A DNA stretch of 64,000 nucleotides from Clavaria fumosa (Eukaryota > Basidiomycota > Agaricomycetes > Agaricales > Clavariaceae): assembly GCA_951802425.1 (NCBI GenBank), contig OX637806.1:186001-250000 (forward strand), written 5' to 3'. A model generated the notes under the pieces. The model saw only the letters and a program-made list of their open reading frames with translations, had not been told where the DNA came from and did not search any database. Shown piece after piece: positions 57,801 to 64,000 of this stretch (position 1 is its first letter; every line of letters begins with the position of its first letter). The translations under genes and the position numbers were made by a program.

Positions 57801-58570
57801 TGGAGCAGTATCTCCGGTCTTACTGCAATTATCAGCAAGATGATTGGTCCGAGCTCCTCCCGCTCGCGGAATTTGCGTATAACAACGCTCCGAGCAAGAC
57901 GACCAGAATTTCACCGTTCTTCGCTAACAAAGGTTACCATCCGAACATCTCCGTCCAAGTCGACCAGGACATGACTTCCTCCCGTGCCCGGACTTATGTT
58001 GCTGACCTGGAAACACTCCACCAGATACTCCGGCAACAAATCCTTGCCGCGCAGCAGCGGTATCAAAAGTCCGCTGACCGGCATCGAATTCCGGCCCCGG
58101 ATTTCCACGTCGGAAACAAAGTTTTTGTCAAGGCGGAATTCTTCCGGACCACCCGACCGTCCAAAAAGCTCAGCGAGAAAATGCTCGGACCTTACGAGAT
58201 CATCGCTCAAGCTGGATGAAGCTCCTTTACTCTCCAACTCCCGGAAACCCTCCACTCCGTACATCCGGTATTCCACGTTTCAATGCTGGAATTGGCGACA
58301 GCCAACACAATTCCGAACCGGATCCAGCCCCCTCCGGAACCCATAGTTGTCGATGGAGAACTGGAATTCGAGATCACGGAGATTTTGGATTCTAAGTACG
58401 ACAACCGGAGGAAGACTTGTAAGCTACTCTACTTGGTCCAGTGGACGGGTTACGAAGGAACCGACGAAGAAACTTCCTGGCTGCTCGCTACGGAGCTTGA
58501 GCGCGCACCGGATCTCGTCGCGGACTTCCATTCCACGTACCCTGACAAACCCGGACCTCTCGGAGCTTAG
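54864..58570 (+). pseudogene. pol: Family-3 pol: protease, RT, RNase H, integrase, chromodomain
   Basis: Protease TLVDSGSSHCFISPE. RT with FVRKKDGSLRLCVDFRALN, MPFGLTNAPAAFQ and an intact YLDDILVYSDN. RNase H begins VETDASDYAVATILS. Integrase has RHDHPISGHFG, CTNCGRLK, MDFIKHLPQ, VTSDRGPEF and QTERLNQ. The chromodomain reads YLVQWTGYEGTDEETSWLL. The frame is interrupted only twice, by TAA at 57314-57316 and TGA near 58218, so this is the best-preserved polymerase in the window. Active-site residues of protease, RT and integrase core are present. Confidence 0.88.
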
Positions 58571-58655
58571 GCTTCACTCGGACTTAGTTCACACGAAGTC
58601 CGATCAACGGAAATCCGATTCGCAAAAAAAACAAAAAAAATATATACGAAATAAT

Positions 58656-59893
58656 TTACACCGGACCTAAGTCCGGTTCCCCCTCCGCATCCTCCGTCTC
58701 CATCTCCTGCTCCGCTCCTTCTCCCACCTCCGGCCGGACATCCATCAACGAAGAACGACGGGAGCGCGCGATCTCCTGCTCCACCGCCCGGGCCATCTCC
58801 GGATCTCGTCGCTCCAGCACCCTCCGCAGGATCCGGTTATCCTGCGCAAGCTGATCCCTCTCCGCGATCATCTTGTTCATGTTGAGGTGCTCGACAAAGT
58901 CCGGGACGAGCTGTCGGAGTTCAGTCCCGAACTCCGCAGGTGCCCCGGAAATGACTCACCTGCCCGATCACTGCCTCCAACCTCCTCGTCATCTTCTCCA
59001 GCCCCTTCACCATCGAGTTCCGGTGCATCCGGACTTCATGGCTCTTCTCCGCGTTGGCCCGGAGGAACCAGTTCGTCGACTGGAGATCCAGCTCCGGCTC
59101 GAAATCCTCGGCTCGGAGCTTCTTCGCCGGCCTTGCCTCCACCTCCGGCTCGCCCTCCGCCTCCATCTCTGACCTCCGGTCCAAGTCCGACTCTACCATG
59201 GCATCGGACTTCGTCCCCCGACGCGCGACCCACTTTCCCTTGTCTTTTCCTTTTCCCTTGCCCTTCGCCTTCCCTGGCCACATGCACCCGACCCACTTCT
59301 CCCGGCACTCGTCACAACTCCGAGTTCTCGCCGGCCCCGTCCATTTGCATTCCTGGCCCGGACTTTAGCGCGAACTCCGGCGGAGACAGGAGAACCTACC
59401 AGTTTTTTCTGGGAGCAACGCTCGCACGTTACTCCGGCCGAGGTCCCCTGGGCCTCTGCGATCTCCGCTGCGTGCTTCCTCCGCGCCTCCTCCTCCTTCT
59501 GCTCCCGCACCGCTTTCTCCGCCGCCTCCTGGAGGTTTACTGACTCCTCCACGCTGGCCACCAGCTTCGTTGTGGCCCGCGCTGCCTCCAACTCCTTCCT
59601 CCGTTCCCGCGCTCTTTTCCCCGCCTCTTCCTCCTTCCTTCTCGTCTCCGCCTCCTCCTCCTCCGTTCCCGCGCTCTTTTCCCCGCCTCTTCCTCCTTCC
59701 TTCTCGTCTCCGCCTCCTCCTCCTTTCGTTTCCGCTCCGCCTCCTCTTCTCTCCGCTTCATCTCCGCCTCCTCCTCTTGTCTCCTCCGCTCCGCCGCCTC
59801 CTTCTCCCTCCGCACCTTCGCTGCCTGCAACGCTTCCATCTCCTCCTGGAGTTTTCGGAGTTGGACTTCGTAGTTGGTGTCTTCTTCAGCCAT
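58656..59893 (-). pseudogene. Antisense accessory gene, Zn2Cys6 + coiled coil, family 3
   Basis: Strand opposite pol, 86 bp from the pol stop. It starts MAEEDTNYEVQLRKLQEEME with a long Glu/Arg/Lys coiled-coil-like region. Exon 1 ends CERCSQKKL; a 47-nt intron (59399-59353, GTAGGT..CCAG) brings CERC and CKW together with CDECREKWVGC, giving C-x2-C-x6-C-x10-C-x2-C-x6-C (59426-59284). A second intron near 58960-58912 (GTGAGT..ACAG) leads to the last exon, ending EGEPDLGPV. A 62-bp tandem duplication (about 59603-59664 and 59665-59726) shifts the frame in the coiled coil, so this copy is broken although the cysteine exon is clean. Confidence 0.75.
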
Positions 59894-60090
59894 GCCTGGT
59901 GGTGGTTCAGGTCTAAGGAGAGGGGACCGGTGGTGGATTGATGCCCCGGATTATATACCCAGTCACGGATTTCGAACTCCGACGAATCTCCGATCCCATT
60001 TCCGTCCTCGGATCGCGATCGCCTTGATCCGAACGCCCCAATCCGGTCCAGGGGTGGTAACGGATCTAGGGCCTCGAGGGCTCGGCCCTG

Positions 60091-60102
60091 AGAGGGAGAT
60101 AC
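60091..60102 (+). promoter_or_regulatory. Polypurine tract, family 3
   Basis: AGAGGGAGATAC abuts the 3' LTR. The family-2 tract has the similar order AAGAGGGGGATAC on its sense strand. Confidence 0.75.
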
Positions 60103-60849
60103 TGTCACGCCTGTGCCAACCGGAGTATTCTCCGGCCTTCTCCGGCCTTCTCCGGCGGTCTCCGGACCCCTGATCGCAACTCTGGGCTCTCGGACCTATG
60201 TCCAGAGCACCGGACTTTACTTGCGCGACGTAGCACAGGATCAGGAAGTGTGCCTGAAGGGCCACCAACTGATGTCCGCACTAGTTGCTGTTGCCTCGGG
60301 CAACCAGGAACTGGTCCTGCCCCGGACCCGTCGCCCGGACAATTTGATGGACTCCCGGAAACGCCTGTACATCATAGTTAGTAGTTTAACCTTTGTCCCG
60401 ATCAGATTCTGTCTCCGTCTTGTAGTCCCGTAGTTTAGTTTATTTCCTGACTCCCGGACATTACTCCGTAGCTACGAACTGATTCCGTAGTCGTACCGGA
60501 GTTATCTCCGTTGCTAGCATTGCCCCGGACTTTTGTATAAGTACTCGTAGATTACGGCCTTAGTCTAGCCAGTCTGATAATCAACCCCGCCTACTCGCAC
60601 TCTATTCCGCACTGCCTGAAACCCGTCTCCCGACCTCTCCTGAAATCCGAGACACTGATCCGCAGAGGGCGTCGTTTCAATACGTTCGCCAAGTCTCGTC
60701 CGAACCTAAGTCCAACTCCATCCAAACTCCGGTTTGCTCCGCCGCACCCGGACCTTGTTACTCTCGCCCGGACTTTATTGTTCCCCACCAGACTTTGTTA
60801 TTTCCGCCCGGACTTTACTCCGCCCGACCCCCGCGACATAGACGTAACA
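60103..60849 (+). repeat. Family-3 3' LTR
   Basis: TGTCACGCC..CGTAACA, 747 bp, almost identical to the 5' LTR; the differences are mostly transitions. It is followed by the duplication TTGGC. Confidence 0.9.
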
Positions 60850-60854
60850 TTGGC

Positions 60855-61868
60855 TGCAAATAGATGTTCGCGGCCGGGTTCTTCAGGGGGTCTTATTACA
60901 CAACAGGTACACTAGACAGAACCTTGGAGGATGTAGAGGTTGAGTGCAAAAGGTTCAGAGAGTGAAAATATATGTTGTCCGGAGTATCCGGTATCGGATC
61001 CGATAGAGTCCGATGTTTGGATCGAAGGTTCGAGGGGCCAGTGACAACGAAGGGTGAGCTTGCTAAAAATCACAGCACAATGTGGGCATTCAAAAAGCTG
61101 GATTACCATAGAACCTGGTACGTACTTAAGTACATTTTCGTAAGTACAGCAAATCCGGTTCTACGGAAGTTTCCGGAAGCTACAGAAGGTAATGCGGTAT
61201 CGTGTGCAAGGTCATATAGAGGTCATGTATCATAAAAGAGTTATGCGGTTCAGAGGAATGAAGTGTCCGATGATCGGTGTACATCTGGACTGCTCGTAAA
61301 ATGAAGGAGAGTGAGACTGGTACAGCAAAGGGGTACTAGGAACAATGGACAAGGCACTGCAAAGGGTTTGAAATGTTTCAATGATCGGATGGTTGAAAGG
61401 GATCACAATATGAAATTTACAGCATGTATATGAAATAGAGGAATGGGAATGGAATAGTGAGTATGTCGAGCACTGACCATGCTGGAGTGATGAAATAGAG
61501 GGGTGTAGGCGGTGTGTGTGACCTGTGGGCTGTGATCTTCACGGGGAATCGGAGACCGGAGAGTCCAATGTCGGATAAGTATCAGTTGTTATCGGACGGT
61601 GTCGGATTGTTATCAGATCATATCGGACGCGATTGCCTTGGATCCTGAAATATCCGGATGGTCGGTATCTGTCATGTTTCTATGTTTAAACCGCATATTA
61701 TCCTTACATTCTCCCGGGGGCTGAAAATGCAACCGCCCTTGGTTGCGACCAAACCAGGCCAAATAATCGTTTGTTGATCGTGAAGTACGCGTTGTGTGGG
61801 TGCACATAGGTCCAAACACGCACTTGTGTCTTCTCCAATAACAGCAACACATCATCCATCTAAAAAAA
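60855..61868. other. LTR remainder and leader of the fourth family's antisense gene
   Basis: To 61708 this is probably the rest of the split LTR. 61709-61868 lies between its polypurine tract and the antisense start codon. Many TCGGA/TCCGA motifs are present, especially 60985-61020 and 61545-61630. No gene is seen. Confidence 0.45.
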
Positions 61869-63444
61869 ATGGAAAACTTCGACACTCTCATTTTCTGGAA
61901 CGTGGCTCAGGCGATGACGGAGGCATGGGCCATGGTGCCGGGTGAGGAATTGCCGGAGCGGGGGCAGGACAGTGAGTACGCGGAGTGGGTGCAGATATAT
62001 GGGGGTGATGCGGTACGTGATGTTTCTTTCTTTCTTTTTCACTTTGCACTGACAAGTTTTCAGGATGATTTCCTTGCCGGCTACGTTGCCGCAATCGACG
62101 ATGACGTGGAGGTGGACGAAGGACTCGTCCTCGTCGCGAGAAGGCTCAAAAAGTGGCGAAGGCTCCATGGGGATGAATGAACCGCCGAGCAGACGAGGAA
62201 ACAGGAGGAGGCCAAAGCCGAATAGGAACGTGCGGACGAGGAGAGGGCGGCCGCCGAGAGGGCTGCAGCGGAGACAGAGGCGAGAAGGGTAGAGGCGGCG
62301 AGGGCTGCCGAGAAGAGGGCGCGTTGGATGGTCGGGAGCGAGGACGATGGAGAGGGGGGAGAGGAGGTTGCAGCAGCAGCCGCAACAGCTACGCTGGTCG
62401 CTGACGCAGCAGCCGTAACCACGGCCGTGACCGATCCGATGGTCATTGTGGAGCCGGGCGCGAGCGAAGAAACGGATCTGACGGCGGGTGCCGTGAGCAA
62501 GGCGGGGGCCGACGAGGGCGATCAAGACGGCGTCCGGACGATATGGGGGACCGATGGGGTAACGCCCGTCGGTGTCATGAAGGCGGGGGCGACCAGTGCG
62601 AGGATCGGGGGGCGCCGTGTGGTGGTTGAGGTGCCCCCTGTTCCGGAGCATCGGGTCGGCGCGCGGATGACTGCGACGCCTCACCATATGTCGGGGTGGG
62701 GCGATATTGGAAAACGGGCAACGGAGGGACGAGGGCGAGGGCGGAGGGTCGAAGTGGGGGCGGACATCGAGCTCCGGGCTGCGTGACAGCCTGGGGACAA
62801 GGTAAGTCGTCAATTGGAGTTTTGATTCTTAGATTTCTGATCTGGTGAGTAGGAGCACGACCCGGCCTGTGAGGCATGTGCCTGGAAAAGGCATTTGTGC
62901 TACAGAGTGGAAGGAGTGGCATGCCGGTGGTGCCGGAACTATAAGGTGTCGTGCAGTCTCTCGGCTGTATGAGGTAAGTAATATTCTTTTTTTTATTTCT
63001 TGATGAACCAATCTGAAAGGTGTGTTTCAGGAGTGAAAGCTGAGAAGGTCGCGGTGTCCGGTGACGGAGGTAAGTCAAGAGAGTACCGGATCTGTATCGG
63101 CTAATGTAGCGGAGTAGGTCCAAAGGCGGCGGAAGCGACCGCGAGCAAAAGACCGAGGCGAGGTGCAACGCGGGCGCCAGTCCATGAGGAGACAACACCG
63201 GAGGAGGAAGAGGAGGATGAAATTGAGGACGACGAGAGCGTGGAGTTGGTGGAGCCGCCAGCGAAGAGGAGGAAGGCGGAGGCGGGTCCCAGCCGAAAGG
63301 GAAAGGAGCGGGAGACGGAGCCAGGAGTGTCCGGAAGGGAGGCGCTGGAGAGAGCGCTGGAGATGATGGAGAGGGGGGCGGATCAGGTGAAGGCTGGGGC
63401 GGAGCTTCTCCGGATGCTCCTTCTTGGCGGGTCATCTGCTAAAT
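61869..63444 (+). pseudogene. Antisense accessory gene, Zn2Cys6 type, family 4
   Basis: Starts MENFDTLIFWNVAQAMTEAW; an intron at about 62013-62063 is followed by DDFLAGYVAAIDDDVEV. TGA and TAG interrupt an Ala/Glu/Arg-rich region near 62180-62225. A later exon carries CEACAWKRHLC and CRWCRNYKVSC (62868-62954) with spacing C-x2-C-x6-C-x7-C-x2-C-x6-C. Further GTAAGT introns follow near 62970 and 63070, and the last exon has acidic and basic stretches (EEEEEDEIEDDE; PPAKRRK) ending GGSSAK. It converges on the minus-strand pol, whose stop is 210 bp away. The same position and orientation as in families 1-3 support the assignment. Confidence 0.7.
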
Positions 63445-63653
63445 AAACAAAATATTTCTTTCTTTTGTTTTTAATTTTATATATTTTGTTACTGAGTGGA
63501 AAAATAGGTGAGAAGTGTGGGACTGAGGTGTGAAGTGAGGAACGTCAGGTATAAAGTGTGGACTTGTCTGAAATTTCAATTTTATTTTATTTTTTGAGCT
63601 GGAAAAGCCGATATATGAGGTAGGAAAAATGGAGTATGACAGTGGAGCAGTGC
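63445..63653. other. Convergent 3' region of the fourth family
   Basis: AT-rich DNA between the antisense stop and the pol stop, presumably with both transcript ends. No other feature is seen. Confidence 0.4.
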
Positions 63654-64000
63654 TTAATGGCAGGGCTGGAGCTTCCAGATTCCTTCAGAGCGTTTCGAAT
63701 GGTTATCGGGTGTATCAGAATCGGTAGCGTCGCTATCGGATTCGTTGGATTGTACGGTAGCTTTTTCAGGATTGTCCTCGGCATTGGTGATTTCGTCGGA
63801 ATGTGCTTGTGATTCATTGGGCTCGTCCTCGGCTGCGATCGTGTTCTCGGGTTGGTTGTCTACATGTTGTTCCTCGTTTGGATCGATGATAGAGGTGACC
63901 GGAATCGATGTTTGCGATCGCAGATAGTAGGGAATGATGCGGAAAGCTGCATAGTGGATCTTTGAGATGGCGCCGTCGAGTTCCAAGAGAATATATGCAC
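63654..64000 (-). CDS. pol: C-terminal end of pol of a fourth gypsy family (partial)
   Basis: The minus-strand frame is open to the right edge. It reads AYILLELDGAISKIHYAAFRIIPYY, a motif that closes the integrase region in one group of fungal LTR elements. An Asp/Glu/Asn-rich tail ends WKLQPCH. There is no chromodomain here, unlike families 1-3. Only about 115 codons are inside the window, so the assignment to an LTR element rests on this motif and on the neighbouring antisense gene. Confidence 0.55.
   Translation of the reverse strand, partial: AYILLELDGAISKIHYAAFRIIPYYLRSQTSIPVTSIIDPNEEQHVDNQPENTIAAEDEPNESQAHSDEITNAEDNPEKATVQSNESDSDATDSDTPDNHSKRSEGIWKLQPCH

Larger units (their letters stand above)
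52965..60849 (+). mobile_element. Family-3 gypsy element, complete
   Basis: LTRs are 52965-53711 and 60103-60849, with the 5-bp duplication TTGGC at 52960-52964 and 60850-60854. Order is 5' LTR, primer site, gag, pol, antisense gene, polypurine tract, 3' LTR. The two 747-bp LTRs differ by few substitutions, mainly C/T, so the insertion looks recent. Pol is related to family 2. Confidence 0.92.
52917..61708 (-). repeat. Probable 3' LTR of a fourth gypsy family, split by the family-3 element
   Basis: The right end TCCTTACA (61701-61708), followed by a polypurine-type tract on the minus strand (CAGCCCCCGGGAGAA), is where a 3' LTR should end. The left end could be TGTAAAGACC at 52917. Removing the family-3 element (52965-60849) and one duplication copy would leave an LTR of about 900 bp. 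It is rich in TCGGA/TCCGA motifs. The left boundary is a guess because the partner LTR is outside the window. Confidence 0.4.

Noticed and set aside
59054..59916. Plus-strand frames at 59054-59916
   Set aside because: They mirror the Glu/Arg-rich coiled coil of the family-3 antisense gene and are Ser/Pro low-complexity shadows.
61860..63435. Minus-strand frames of 317 and 286 codons at 61860-63435
   Set aside because: They are Pro/Ser/Arg-rich shadows of the family-4 antisense gene; the plus strand has the cysteine cluster and splice signals.

Overview
The window looks like an agaricomycete (mushroom-forming basidiomycete) genome. Introns are about 50-60 nt. There are decayed copies of typical agaric gene families (JmjC-like protein, Ulp1-like protease, an acidic/basic-tailed family of unknown function). 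The rest is mostly chromodomain Ty3/gypsy LTR retrotransposons. No rRNA, tRNA or CRISPR array was recognised.

Layout. 1-2863: repeats and non-coding DNA. 2864-6846 (+): multi-exon JmjC-like gene. 7488-8854 (-): 3' exons of a Ulp1/C48-type cysteine protease gene. Its first exon lies at 45294-45402, because a 36.4-kb retrotransposon nest (8855-45288, target duplication CTTAC on both sides) sits exactly on its first splice donor. 47112-49091 (+): a multi-exon gene of unknown function. 49.1-52.9 kb: diverged repeats and a dead LINE RNase H. 52.9-64 kb: one gypsy element (52965-60849, duplication TTGGC) that appears to lie inside the 3' LTR of another element, which runs off the right edge on the minus strand.

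The nest can be read as a series of events. A family-1 gypsy element (outer LTRs 8855-10314 and 43802-45288) entered the Ulp1 gene. A second family-1 element (LTRs 14222-15709 and 19825-21285) entered the first at CTCGA. Recombination between their inverted gag-RT halves then flipped the segment between them. A family-2 gypsy element (33533-41789, duplication GTGCG) and a 6.25-kb fold-back DNA element with 33-bp minisatellite arms (25374-31626, duplication GTAGTTG) inserted later.

The most striking observation is that all four gypsy families seen here carry an extra gene on the strand opposite gag-pol, between the end of pol and the 3' LTR. In every family it encodes a Zn(II)2Cys6-type cysteine motif (C-x2-C-x6-C-x7/10-C-x2-C-x6-C) with coiled-coil or charged regions. 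Three of the four contain spliceosomal introns that can only be spliced from the antisense transcript. Each family is also saturated, in LTRs and coding parts alike, with its own short motif (TCGCGA; CGGAG; CCGGA; TCGGA). I propose a self-encoded DNA-binding module acting on its own element family; this is inference.

Families 1-3 also share two unusual expression features: a self-complementary primer site next to the 5' LTR (Tf1-like self-priming) and pol in the -1 frame behind a classical slippery heptamer. Most element genes are dead, largely through CGA-to-TGA changes, which suggests CpG-type decay.
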